Assembly: GCA_002254845.1 (NCBI GenBank)
Contig: NKPT01000015.1
Span: forward strand, 1-59,540
From: Chloracidobacterium sp. CP2_5A
Lineage (GTDB): Bacteria; Acidobacteriota; Blastocatellia; Chloracidobacteriales; Chloracidobacteriaceae
Direction of reading: 5' to 3'
DNA length: 59,540 bases
Each line of letters begins with the position of its first letter. Positions within the stretch are counted from its first letter, which is position 1. A program made the translations under genes and the position numbers. Below, piece after piece: positions 16,893 through 27,028 of this stretch. Below the pieces are notes generated by a model, which made no database searches, was not told where the DNA came from, and saw nothing but the letters and a program-made list of their open reading frames with translations.

Positions 16893-18278
16893 ATGAAAAA
16901 GCCCAAGTGCTTATTTGTCAATCCCCCAGTCATAGAAAAAGTGGCTGAACGCTTTAGCTTTATCAGCATGCCGTTGGCCATTCTTTACATTGGAACATTT
17001 ATTCAGTCGCAGGGCTATGAGGTTGAGCTGTGCGACATGAATGCCGGTCAGCAACCGGTTTTTAGCGACGACATTGACATTGTGGGGATTTCCTGCGACA
17101 CGGTGAAATACACCGTTGGCATGCGCGTGGCCAAAGCGGCCAAAGCGGCGGGGAAATACGTCGTCATGGGCGGCACGCATCCGACGTTTGACGATGAGGC
17201 CACGCTGCGCTCCGGCTATGTGGATGTCGTGGTGCGCAGCGAAGGCGAATACCAAATGCTGGAAATCGTCAAGCAGTTTGAAGCCAATGGCAAGGTTGAC
17301 CCGTCAACCATCAAGGGCGTGGCGTGGCTGGATGGCGACGCCTTCATTCGCAATCCGGCCATGCCGTTTATCAAGGATCTGGATAGTCTCCCGATTCCGA
17401 ACCGCGAGTTGCTCGACGTGCCGCGCTACTGGCGGCAAACGCGCTCGTGGCTCGGCAAGTTCGCCGACCCGGTTTACAACATTTCCGGCTCGCGCGGCTG
17501 TCCCTACGATTGCTCGTTCTGCATTGTTACCGCCAACTACGGCGCTAAGTGGCGCTATCGCTCGGTGGATTCCATTATGCAGGAAATCGAGGAAGGGTTC
17601 TACAAGTATAAATATCGCACATTTTTCTTTACCGACGACATTTTCAACGCCAGCCCGAAGCGCGCCATGGCTATTTCACAGGCCATTATTGATGCCGGTC
17701 TGGCGGATAAAATCAAATGGACGGCGCAGTGCGTGACGAACATTTTTGTCAAGTTTCCCGAAGTCGTTGAAATCATGGCGGCGGCTGGCTGCATGGGCGT
17801 CATCATGGGCATTGAGTCGATGGATCCGGAAACGCTCAAGGATTACAACAAAACCGCGACCAGCGATGACAACGCGGAGTGCATTCGCTTGCTCAAGAAG
17901 AACGGCATAGCCTCGATGGCCTCAATCATTATCGGGCATCCAAAGGAAACCCGAGAATCGCTGCAAGCCACGATGAAATACATGTGCGATCTGAACCCGG
18001 AAATGCTTTGGATTAATATCTTGACGCCCTATGTGGGAACGACCATGCGGCGCGAATTTATTCAATCCGGGCGACTGTTACCGAATTTATCCTGGGAAGA
18101 CTATGACATTTCGCACGTGACCTTTAAGTTGGATTATCTTCAAGCGTGGGAGATTGAAGTCACGCGCAAAGCGATGACGGCGATGTATTACACTCGCCCG
18201 AGGTACATTATGGAAAATTTGCCGCGCTTGTTCTTTGGGAAGACGCCTACGCCCGTGGTGAAACAGGCGGCTTGCTAA
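16893..18278 (+). CDS. B12-binding radical SAM protein, candidate BChl ring-modifying enzyme
   Basis: 461 residues. The N-terminal half is a cobalamin-binding-like domain (FVNPPVIEK, VGISCDTVKYTVG, VVMGGTHPTF, VRSEGEYQ). The radical SAM core follows with CPYDCSFC (C203, C207, C210), whose three Cys hold the [4Fe-4S] cluster. AGGAGA precedes ATG 16893; the upstream open frame is unconserved and overlaps the previous gene. In a BChl c producer this class includes BchQ and BchR (C-8 and C-12 side-chain methylation) and the anaerobic cyclase BchE. The sequence after the CxxxCxxC motif does not look like the BchE signature I know, so a methyltransferase role is favoured. A hopanoid or other lipid methylase is the main alternative. 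Codon use appears less GC-rich than in the flanking genes. Confidence 0.72.
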   Translation: MKKPKCLFVNPPVIEKVAERFSFISMPLAILYIGTFIQSQGYEVELCDMNAGQQPVFSDDIDIVGISCDTVKYTVGMRVAKAAKAAGKYVVMGGTHPTFDDEATLRSGYVDVVVRSEGEYQMLEIVKQFEANGKVDPSTIKGVAWLDGDAFIRNPAMPFIKDLDSLPIPNRELLDVPRYWRQTRSWLGKFADPVYNISGSRGCPYDCSFCIVTANYGAKWRYRSVDSIMQEIEEGFYKYKYRTFFFTDDIFNASPKRAMAISQAIIDAGLADKIKWTAQCVTNIFVKFPEVVEIMAAAGCMGVIMGIESMDPETLKDYNKTATSDDNAECIRLLKKNGIASMASIIIGHPKETRESLQATMKYMCDLNPEMLWINILTPYVGTTMRREFIQSGRLLPNLSWEDYDISHVTFKLDYLQAWEIEVTRKAMTAMYYTRPRYIMENLPRLFFGKTPTPVVKQAAC

Positions 18279-18361
18279 GCTTTTTGGAGCGTGCCGATCA
18301 TCCTGAACTTTCAAAGCTTCCGCATACTTGTCTGCATCCTTGAAGGAGACCCCTCGTAGCC

Positions 18362-19780
18362 ATGCCTGTCGTCGTTCAAATCAAGCGTCGCAAGAAACTC
18401 GGTCGGCATCGCCCCCTGAATATCCTGCTGGTTTTGCCGCGGTACTACAACCCGGAAAAAGGGCAGCGCCACAAGCCGTTCATGATTTTTCCCAACATTG
18501 TCTTGCCAACGCTGGCGGCGCTTACGCCCGCGCCGCATAAGGTGACGATTGTGGATGAAAACGTTGAGCCGCTGCATATCCCGGACGACGCCGACTTGGT
18601 GGCCATCACGGCCTATACCCGAAACGTGCAGCGCGGCTATCAGATTGCGGACAACTGCCGCTCGCGCAACATTCCGGTCATCATGGGCGGCATCCACGTC
18701 AGCTTCATGATCGACGAAGCGCTTCAGCACTGCGACGCGGTGATTTCCGGCGAAGGCGAGGCCCTGTGGCCGACCATCCTGGACGACGTGCAGAACGACG
18801 ATCTTAAGCCGGTCTATAAAGGCGGGCAGTCGCAAGATTTGAATGCGCTGCCGGTGCCGCGCTGGGACCTGCTCAAGCTGGAGCGTTACTTCAAGCCCAT
18901 CCCGACGCTCAAGCTGCCGATTATGAGCATCCAGACCTCGCGCGGGTGTCCGCATAAGTGCGACTTTTGCACCGTGCCGGTCTTTGCCGGAGGCAAGATG
19001 CGCTACCGCGATCCGGCGCACCTGCTGCGCGAGATCGACGCTTACGGGGCGGAGTTTTTCTCGATCGCCGACGACAATCTCATCGTCAATCCCGATGCCG
19101 CCGCCGACCTGTTCAAAACGCTGGCCAAGCGCAAGCTGAGCTGGTTTGGCTTTTTCGACACCCAAACGCTCAAGCGCCCCGAACTGGTCGAGCTGGCGGC
19201 CAAGTCGGGCTGTCGCCGCGCCTTTCTCGGCATTGAAAGCATTCATCCGAATGAGCTCGCCACGGTGAACAAGAAGTTCAACCGGCCAGAAAAATACGAG
19301 GACCTCATCCGGCTGTTCCACCGAAACGGCATCGCCGTGGATGTCGGCATCCTCTTTGGGTTTGAGGACGAGACGGTTGAAAGCACGCTCGAGACCATTG
19401 AGGAGCTGAAGCGGTGCAACGTCGAGACGGCGATTTTCTCCGTGATGACGCCGTTCCCCGGCACGGCGCTCTATAACCGCACCAAGGACAAGCTGCTTCA
19501 CAGGGACTGGGATCGCTACACGGGCGAGGAGGTCGTGTGGGCGCGCGAAGGCACGGACGCCGAGGAAACCCGCCGCTTGCTGCAGCTTGCCTTTGAGCGG
19601 TTTTATTCCGTTCCGTCCATTTACAAGCGCGTCCTGTCGCCCAGCTCGCATGCGCAGCGAAAGCTGCTGGCGACGATCTCCAACCTGCGCTTCCGCAGCA
19701 TCATCAAGCATCGCTTCCCGGAACCGCTGCCGTCAGACTTCCTGCGCAGCGCCCGCCAAGCTCGCCCGGCTTACGCCTAG
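18362..19780 (+). CDS. B12-binding radical SAM protein, second copy
   Basis: 472 residues with a cobalamin-binding-like N-terminal domain (LPRYYNPEKGQRHKP, VAITAYTRN, VIMGGIHVSF, ISGEGEALWP). A radical SAM core carries CPHKCDFC (C196, C200, C203). A C-terminal extension has PFPGTALYNR and YSVPSIYKR, resembling the DUF4070-type end common in this class. AAGGAGA lies about 12 nt before ATG 18362. It is only distantly similar to the preceding gene in sequence but has the same architecture, so the two are not a recent duplication. Candidate roles are methylation at a BChl c side chain, another ring modification, or lipid methylation. It is the last + strand gene of the pigment block and converges with mcr. 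Confidence 0.72.
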   Translation: MPVVVQIKRRKKLGRHRPLNILLVLPRYYNPEKGQRHKPFMIFPNIVLPTLAALTPAPHKVTIVDENVEPLHIPDDADLVAITAYTRNVQRGYQIADNCRSRNIPVIMGGIHVSFMIDEALQHCDAVISGEGEALWPTILDDVQNDDLKPVYKGGQSQDLNALPVPRWDLLKLERYFKPIPTLKLPIMSIQTSRGCPHKCDFCTVPVFAGGKMRYRDPAHLLREIDAYGAEFFSIADDNLIVNPDAAADLFKTLAKRKLSWFGFFDTQTLKRPELVELAAKSGCRRAFLGIESIHPNELATVNKKFNRPEKYEDLIRLFHRNGIAVDVGILFGFEDETVESTLETIEELKRCNVETAIFSVMTPFPGTALYNRTKDKLLHRDWDRYTGEEVVWAREGTDAEETRRLLQLAFERFYSVPSIYKRVLSPSSHAQRKLLATISNLRFRSIIKHRFPEPLPSDFLRSARQARPAYA

Positions 19781-19862
19781 CGCGACGCTCAGCGCGGGCC
19801 AAGGCCAGCGGGAACGGCGGCGCGGCCGCTCGCCGCCGGCGGCTAGGGGCGCGGTAGGCGCG

Positions 19863-22800
19863 CTACACCGTGATGGCGTTGCCGCGGTGAATCCGCGACA
19901 GGTATCGGCTCTGCTCCGGTTCCGGCGCGGGCGCGGCCGCCAGCAGCACGGCGTCCACGAAGCGGGAAAGCTCCTCGCGCTCCTCGCGCTCGTTGCGCGG
20001 CTCCTCAACCCGTGCGCGGCGGGTCAAGTCCACCTGGTTGACGGTTGGATGGTGCGTGAAGCGCTCGCACTCCACGGCGAGCGTCGCCGTCAGGGCATGC
20101 AGCGTCGTTTTGACAAACAGCGCCAGCGCGAACTCCTCGCGCGACGAGTTGCGCGAGGTTTTGGGCGTCACAAGCACGATTTGCGCCTTGTCTTGCAGCG
20201 CCGCTTTCTTGGCGACGCGGAAGTGGTGCGTGACATGGGTTTCAACCAACTGCTCGAAGTCCTTCTCATTGAGCACGCCGCGCCAGTCGTCAGCCGCCGC
20301 CAGCGGCTTGAGCGGCAGCGGGTCAAACGGCGTTGACACCACGACATCGAGCCGTCCGAAGCGTTGAATCAGGTCGTCCAGCGCGGCTTCGATGTTGGCG
20401 CCGCCGCTGAAGACATGCAGGTTGTTGAGCCGCTGAGCGGAAAAGTAATGCCGCAGCGAGTCCGCCCGCGCATCCGTCTTGGTCAGGATGATGCAGTTGC
20501 GGACCACCAACTGAATGGCGAACGCCCCAACCAGCCACCGCAATTCCTCCTCAAGGTAATCGCCAATGAGCAGGACGTTCTTGCGGCGCAGCTCCATGAG
20601 GTCTTCATTGCGCGGCAGCCCGTAGAATTCGCCTTCCGTCACCGTCCGGTCAAACTTCAGCCCGCCCGACGGATGGAGCGTTTCGCCGCTCACATTCGGG
20701 TCGGACAGGTAAAACACCGTGGCGATGGCGATTTCCTCTTCGGTTGGCATTTGCCCCAGGTTGAGCATCGTGAGGACGCTCGACTGAAGCCGTCCAGCTT
20801 CCTTCTCGACTTCGGCCGGATCAAAGAACGGATCGGGCGGTTCGGGGAGGTTGTCCAGAAACGCCGTCGTGAAGGCGTCGCGGTCATCGACCGCCGCCAC
20901 GTAGCCGCCTTCAAATAGCCGGCGCAGGAGTTTTTCGGCAATTTTGCGCGTCATCAGGTAAGCGCGGTCGGAATGTCCCTCGTTGGCCGCGCTCGCGCGC
21001 AGATGCGCGAGCAGTCGTCTGACAGCTTCCGGCGGCTGCGCCGCGAGGACTTCATCAAACTGATTCCGCGCCAGCGCGCGGAGTGTCGTCTTGACTGCTT
21101 CGCCCGCGCGCCAGGCGCGAATCACCGCGTCATGGATATCGTTCAGGCGCTTGTTTTCGAGGATGAGCCGCGCCCGCCGCGCGTAGAGGCCTGGCCGCGA
21201 CCCTTCGCCCCGCAGCCGCTGACCTTCGACCGGCCCCGGCGACAGCGCGTTAATTTGGATTTCCGGCCCCAGATGCCGCGCCAGGATTTCCGCCAGCGCG
21301 CGCTGGCCAGCCTTGGAAACCGCGTAGTCGCTGCGGTTCGGATACGCCACCGCGACATACTTCTCGCCGCCGAAGTATGAGCTGACGTTGAGGATGTAGC
21401 CCGCGCCCTGTTTTTTCATCAGCGGCGCGACTTTGTAAATCAGCGAATAGTTGCTCAGCAGATTCGCCTTGAGCGTATGCCGCCAAGCGGCCGTCGGCAA
21501 ATCCACGACCATTTCCTCGGCCCCGGCGATGCCGGCGTTGTTGATGAGGAAATCAATGCGCCCAAACTTGTCCAGCGCGAACTTGGTGAGGCGTCCGAGC
21601 GCCTCCTCGTCGGCTACGTCAATGTCGGGCAGAATTTCAACCCGCGCCTCTGGTTGCGGATAGCCGATGGCGAAGAGTTCCGCGACAATCTCGCGCTTGA
21701 GCGCCGCGAGCTTTGCGGCGTCCCGCGCCGCCAGCACGACCTTCGCCCCGGAAAGGGCCAGGTAATGCCCAATCGCGCCGCCGATGCCGGCGCTGCCCCC
21801 GGTAATGACGGCGACCTTGCCGATGTGCAGCCCCAGCAGCGTCCGGGCGATGTCGCGCGGAAGCCCGGCCTTGCCCGTGGCGCGCTGGATGTTTTCCGGG
21901 ACGTAGAGGTTCAGCTCATCGAAAATGCGCACCCGGTTGGCGAGGGTCGCCAGCCAGTCGGCCGTGAACTTGAGGTTGTCCGGCTCGGCGTTGGCGTAGC
22001 GGACCAGCTGATTGGTTCGGATGGCGAAGCGGCGCGTTCCGGCCGCGACCTGCAACTCGTCCTCGTGCCGCCAGACGCGCAAAAGCTGCTCGACAGCCGC
22101 CCGGTAAATGTCTTCAAAGGCATTCGTCGCGCCGTCGTGCTCGTTGGTCAGGAACACGACGTTGACCGGTTCCTGCAGCTCGTTTTCAGCGTCAAAGTCA
22201 AGCAAAAACCGCGACAGCTGGGCCGCGAAGGCGGTCGTGCCGAGGATGGCCTCATCCATGAACTGCCGGACCAGCTCGGCGTCGGCGGCGATGAGTTCCG
22301 GACCGTAGTAGCCGGCCGCGTGCGCGGGAAAGACAATGACCGTATCCAGCCGATGGTAGCGCTCCCGGATGAGGTCAAACACGCTGGTGACCGACTCCTG
22401 CCGCAGCGGATCAAGCCAGGTGACGGCGACGGCATGGCTAAGGCCGTAGCTTTCAAGCTGCGTCTTCGCCGTGTTGACGGCTTCCGGCTGGCGAAAGGTC
22501 AGGATGACCGACGCCCCATAGGATTGCTGGGTGACGGCGATTGTCACGGCATCGGTCACTTGCTCGCCGCCGACGACAAGCGCGACGCGCCGGTTGAGGT
22601 CAATCAGCCGCTGGTCAGGCCAGGCGGTCAGCTTCGTGCGGCTCTGGGCCTTGACCTGCATGCCGTGCGTGATCTCGAAGTTGTGGCCGGAAATGGCGGC
22701 GGATTCGTCCGAGCCGAGAAAGACCATGACGTTGGCCACATCGGCCTGCGTCGGGTAACGCTTGGTCGGCGGCTCCTCGCCCCGCGCGCGCGCCAAAATC

Positions 22801-23513
22801 ATGATGTCGAAGAACTCCCGCGCCGTCGTCCCTTCCGGGACGCCCTTGAGGCGATCCATTGCGCCAAACACGGCGCGGATGCGGTCGGAGTCAATCGGAC
22901 CGGGAAAGACGGTGTTGACCCGCGCGGCGCAGCTGGCCGTCCCAAGCTGCTTGGCAAGGCCGAGCGACAGCGCGTTCAGAGCCGACTTAGGCACGACGTA
23001 GGGAATCCGCCCGTAGTAGTTCGTCCGCGAAAAGATCGTCGAGACGTTGATGATGCTCGCGCCGACGCGCAAATAGGGTAGCGCGATGCGCGTCAGGTGC
23101 CAGGGCATCCCCAGCAGGTTGGCCGCCGACTCGCGCATGGTTTCGCTGTCGGCGAAGCCTTCGGCCGCCAGCTGCGCCAAGTCTTCTGACGTGAAGGGAA
23201 TGCGAAACAAGGGCTGTTTGGCCCCGGCCGAGCCGGCGTTGTTGATGAGAATGTCAAGCCCGCCCCACCGCGCGACAATCGCCTCCAGCGCGGACTGCAT
23301 GCTCGCCAAGTCGGTGGAGGAAAGCGCTACCGGCAAGATGTCGTCGCCGACGAAGCCTTCGGCGATGAGCGCCGCTCGAAACTGCTCGGCGCGCTCCAGC
23401 GACCGGCTCGATACGGCGACTCGCGCGCCCTCGCGCAAGTACATTCGCGTGACGACGCCGCCGATGCCGCCGGCCGCGCCGGTAATGAGAGCTGTTTTAC
23501 CGTTCAAACGCAT
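19863..23513 (-). CDS. mcr: Bifunctional malonyl-CoA reductase (Chloroflexus type)
   Basis: 1216 residues, close to the roughly 1220 of the Chloroflexus enzyme. It matches in domain order and in recalled blocks. SDR 1 has TGAAGGIGG and YVVPKSALNALS near residue 172, with SIINVSTIFSR...YYGRIPYV. A degenerate SDR-like middle follows. SDR 2 has TGGSAGIGG near 569 and YPNRSDYAVSKAGQRALAE near 725. The tail DLTRRARVEEPRNERE leads to a terminal RIHRG-AITV. The Chloroflexus enzyme reduces malonyl-CoA to malonate semialdehyde (C-terminal half) and on to 3-hydroxypropionate (N-terminal half) with NADPH. Both Tyr-x3-Lys pairs are intact. The gene converges with the pigment block, with an 82-bp gap. purE lies 46 bp upstream on the same strand. 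No other 3-hydroxypropionate cycle gene is visible nearby. Confidence 0.93.
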   Translation of the reverse strand: MRLNGKTALITGAAGGIGGVVTRMYLREGARVAVSSRSLERAEQFRAALIAEGFVGDDILPVALSSTDLASMQSALEAIVARWGGLDILINNAGSAGAKQPLFRIPFTSEDLAQLAAEGFADSETMRESAANLLGMPWHLTRIALPYLRVGASIINVSTIFSRTNYYGRIPYVVPKSALNALSLGLAKQLGTASCAARVNTVFPGPIDSDRIRAVFGAMDRLKGVPEGTTAREFFDIMILARARGEEPPTKRYPTQADVANVMVFLGSDESAAISGHNFEITHGMQVKAQSRTKLTAWPDQRLIDLNRRVALVVGGEQVTDAVTIAVTQQSYGASVILTFRQPEAVNTAKTQLESYGLSHAVAVTWLDPLRQESVTSVFDLIRERYHRLDTVIVFPAHAAGYYGPELIAADAELVRQFMDEAILGTTAFAAQLSRFLLDFDAENELQEPVNVVFLTNEHDGATNAFEDIYRAAVEQLLRVWRHEDELQVAAGTRRFAIRTNQLVRYANAEPDNLKFTADWLATLANRVRIFDELNLYVPENIQRATGKAGLPRDIARTLLGLHIGKVAVITGGSAGIGGAIGHYLALSGAKVVLAARDAAKLAALKREIVAELFAIGYPQPEARVEILPDIDVADEEALGRLTKFALDKFGRIDFLINNAGIAGAEEMVVDLPTAAWRHTLKANLLSNYSLIYKVAPLMKKQGAGYILNVSSYFGGEKYVAVAYPNRSDYAVSKAGQRALAEILARHLGPEIQINALSPGPVEGQRLRGEGSRPGLYARRARLILENKRLNDIHDAVIRAWRAGEAVKTTLRALARNQFDEVLAAQPPEAVRRLLAHLRASAANEGHSDRAYLMTRKIAEKLLRRLFEGGYVAAVDDRDAFTTAFLDNLPEPPDPFFDPAEVEKEAGRLQSSVLTMLNLGQMPTEEEIAIATVFYLSDPNVSGETLHPSGGLKFDRTVTEGEFYGLPRNEDLMELRRKNVLLIGDYLEEELRWLVGAFAIQLVVRNCIILTKTDARADSLRHYFSAQRLNNLHVFSGGANIEAALDDLIQRFGRLDVVVSTPFDPLPLKPLAAADDWRGVLNEKDFEQLVETHVTHHFRVAKKAALQDKAQIVLVTPKTSRNSSREEFALALFVKTTLHALTATLAVECERFTHHPTVNQVDLTRRARVEEPRNEREEREELSRFVDAVLLAAAPAPEPEQSRYLSRIHRGNAITV

Positions 23514-23559
23514 GGGATGTCACTTGCCGCGGCGGAGATCGCCGCCGTCCGCGCCCAAC

Positions 23560-24049
23560 TCAGTTGCCGTTGTTGATGAGCTGGTTTTTGTTGCGTGAGA
23601 TTTCAGCCATCTTGGCTTTGAAATCCACTAAATCGCGCTGGAGCTCGGGGTTGTCGGCCGCCACGATTTGCACCGCGAGGATGCCGGCGTTTTTGGCCGC
23701 GCCGATGGCGACCGTCGCCACGGGGACGCCAATCGGCATCTGGACGATGGAAAGCAATGAGTCAAGCCCGTTGAGGGATTTTGACTGGATGGGCACGCCA
23801 ATGACTGGCAGCGGCGTCAGCGAGGCGACCATGCCCGGCAGGTGCGCCGCGCCGCCGGCGCCGGCGATAATCACGCGCAAGCCGCGCATGTGCGCCGTCT
23901 CGGCATACATGAACATGTCGCGCGGGGTCCGGTGGGCGGAAACGATTCGCACCTCGTGCGCAACGCCAAACTCCGTGCAAATCGCCGCCGCGTCCTTCAT
24001 CACCGGGTAGTCGCTGTCGCTGCCCATGATGATGCCGACAGCCGGAAGC

Positions 24050-24063
<14 letters not shown>
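23560..24063 (-). CDS. purE: N5-carboxyaminoimidazole ribonucleotide mutase
   Basis: 167 residues with the class I PurE motifs [26 protein letters not shown] and [15 protein letters not shown], plus [21 protein letters not shown]. It moves the carboxyl group of N5-CAIR to C4 in purine synthesis. It overlaps the end of the upstream acyl-CoA dehydrogenase by 14 bp, so it is probably cotranscribed with fatty-acid-type genes rather than with purK, which is not visible. mcr follows 46 bp downstream on the same strand. The short tail ending [10 protein letters not shown] is Asn/Lys-rich and unconserved. Confidence 0.96.
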
Positions 24064-25294
<1,231 letters not shown>

Positions 25295-25315
25295 ACGACC
25301 TGCAAAGCTCCCGCG

Positions 25316-25771
25316 TTAGACCATGACCCGCAGAATCCATTCGGCGACGCAGGCCGGCTTGTCGGCGCCCTCCAGCTCAACCGTGCAGTTGAGCGTGACA
25401 TCCAGACCGTTGTCGAGCGACCTGACGCTGGCGATGGCGAAGCGTCCGCGAATGCGGCTGCCGGCCGGCACGGGCGTCACGAAGCGAACCCGGTTGAGGC
25501 CGTAGTTGAGCGCCAGCCGCGCCCCCTCAAAATGAAGGGTCTGCTCGACCAGATGCGGAATCAGCGACAGCGTGAGAAAGCCGTGGGCAATGGCGGTTTT
25601 GAAGGGCGATTCCGCGGCCGCGCGCTCCGGATCGCAGTGAATCCACTGCATGTCGCCGGTTGTCTCGCCGAAGGTCGTGATGCGCGCCTGGTCAATGGCG
25701 AGCCAGTCGCTCACGGCCAGTTCCTGCCCGGCTAGGGCCGAAAGGGAAGCAAGTGAAAAAGACGTAGGCAT
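25316..25771 (-). CDS. MaoC-like (R)-specific enoyl-CoA hydratase
   Basis: 151 residues with the hot-dog hydratase motif: ITTFGETTGDMQWIHCDPERAA provides the Asp/His pair, followed by PFKTAIAHGFLTLSLIPHLV. This is the MaoC/PhaJ-type signature for hydration of trans-2-enoyl-CoA. The start at complement 25769-25771 (MPTSFSLASL) gives normal family length; the frame is open upstream but that extension is Arg-rich antisense to another gene. It directly precedes the acyl-CoA dehydrogenase. (R)-3-hydroxyacyl-CoA made by such enzymes can feed polyhydroxyalkanoate synthesis, which may connect with the phasin and PhaR genes at the other end of the window; that link is speculative. Confidence 0.87.
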   Translation of the reverse strand: MPTSFSLASLSALAGQELAVSDWLAIDQARITTFGETTGDMQWIHCDPERAAAESPFKTAIAHGFLTLSLIPHLVEQTLHFEGARLALNYGLNRVRFVTPVPAGSRIRGRFAIASVRSLDNGLDVTLNCTVELEGADKPACVAEWILRVMV

Positions 25772-25923
25772 CGGGACGTCAGGACAGCTCGGATAAGGAA
25801 ATGCAAAGAAAGCGCCGTACATGCAACCATCATTTCGCGCGTTTGCCAACCGCTTTGGACGCGCGCCGGGCGCGCCTCGGGCGGGCCGCCGTCGCCGGCG
25901 ACCGAGTCGCTGGCAAGCCGCGC

Positions 25924-26811
25924 TCAGACTTCGGCCGCCAGCCGATGGGCCAGCCAGTCGCGCCAGCGCGCGTGGTAGCGGTGCAGCAGCCACGCGACGA
26001 GCGGCGGCAAAAGACAGGCGATAAAGAAGGCGAGGACGACCATCAGAAACCGGCTCCCGAAAAACTCGTTGGCCAGTCGGCTGAAGTCCATCCAGTGACC
26101 GCCGCCCTTGGCCTCTTCGTAGTCGATGCGCGCTTCCTGGCTGTTGAGAAGCTGAAAGGCGAACCGCAGGTCGTAGAACTGAATGTAGAAGCCGGCAAAG
26201 GCATAGACAGGGCGTTCCAGAGCGTGAGCCAGGGACTCGCCGCTCCAGGCGCGATAGAGAAACACGGTGGCGAAGATCAGCTCGCCGCCATGCCCCATCG
26301 CGATGATGACCGCGTCGTGCAGCGAGGTGGCGGCCGTGAGCGTGTAGGCCGCCGCCAGCCCGGTAAGCGACAGCAGCGTTCCGGCGTTGGCGCGAAAGTA
26401 ATAAAACAGCCAGCCGAAAACGCCGTACCAGATGGCGATGAGCAGCCACTTGCGATCCTGCTGAATGGTGACGCCGCCGCCGTACACGAAGTCGAACGCT
26501 GGAATCGAGGGATAGCCATAAGCCCAGCCAGCGGCGGCGTGGCCAAGCTCGTGAACCAGCGTGATGAGGGGGTGCAGCGCGAACGCGATAAAGGCGAAAA
26601 ACGGAGCGAAGACCACCAGCGCGGCCAGCGCGGCCCCGCCGATGATGGATTGGTAGCCATGCGCGTCGGCGGGCGCCGCTTCAAGCGGCGGCTGCCAAGC
26701 GGCGCGGCGCGCCAGCCCAAGCGGCAATGGCGTCGCGCAGCGGGCGCAACTGGTTTGCGTCAGCGGTTGGCGAAGCTTGCAGCGCGGACAGGCTTGGTGA
26801 CTAGGTTGCAT
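25924..26811 (-). CDS. Zinc-ribbon membrane protein with HExxH motif (M50-like)
   Basis: 295 residues from ATG at complement 26809-26811. The N-terminus holds a zinc ribbon, CPRCK...CARC (C8, C11, C22, C25). A first hydrophobic segment spans roughly 57-80, and the metalloprotease-like HELGH is at residues 87-91, where both His and the Glu are present. Several more membrane helices follow, ending in LAFFIACLLPPLVAWLLH. HELGH at the edge of a membrane helix is typical of M50 site-2 proteases and their inactive relatives. The third metal ligand (usually an Asp in a later helix) is not obvious, so activity is uncertain. The gene is divergent from the foldase gene at 27.0 kb. Confidence 0.75.
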   Translation of the reverse strand: MQPSHQACPRCKLRQPLTQTSCARCATPLPLGLARRAAWQPPLEAAPADAHGYQSIIGGAALAALVVFAPFFAFIAFALHPLITLVHELGHAAAGWAYGYPSIPAFDFVYGGGVTIQQDRKWLLIAIWYGVFGWLFYYFRANAGTLLSLTGLAAAYTLTAATSLHDAVIIAMGHGGELIFATVFLYRAWSGESLAHALERPVYAFAGFYIQFYDLRFAFQLLNSQEARIDYEEAKGGGHWMDFSRLANEFFGSRFLMVVLAFFIACLLPPLVAWLLHRYHARWRDWLAHRLAAEV

Positions 26812-27028
26812 AGGCAAGTCCCATTTGTAACGTCGCGGGGCGGACGGCCGATGGCGGCGTGAGCTTATCACTTCGCGCCAAGGCGGCGGGCGGGATGCCG
26901 AAGCCCGCTCAGGCGCGCCCGCTCAAAAAAACGCGGATTGCGTTTCCGCGCCGGATTCGGTACGCTCGCGGGCTTCGCTTGCCGCGTAACGCGGCTTTGA
27001 CTCTGTGGCATGGGGTAGCTTGTCCGCG

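Noticed and set aside
18311-19711. 466-codon open frame on the minus strand opposite the second radical SAM gene
   Set aside because: Arg/His/Gln-rich text with no domain, fully antisense to a gene with clear CxxxCxxC and B12-binding motifs; a GC-bias shadow.
25772-26449. Long N-terminal extension of the MaoC-like protein
   Set aside because: The extension is Arg-rich and antisense-like to the M50-like gene region; MPTSFS at 25771 gives normal family length.
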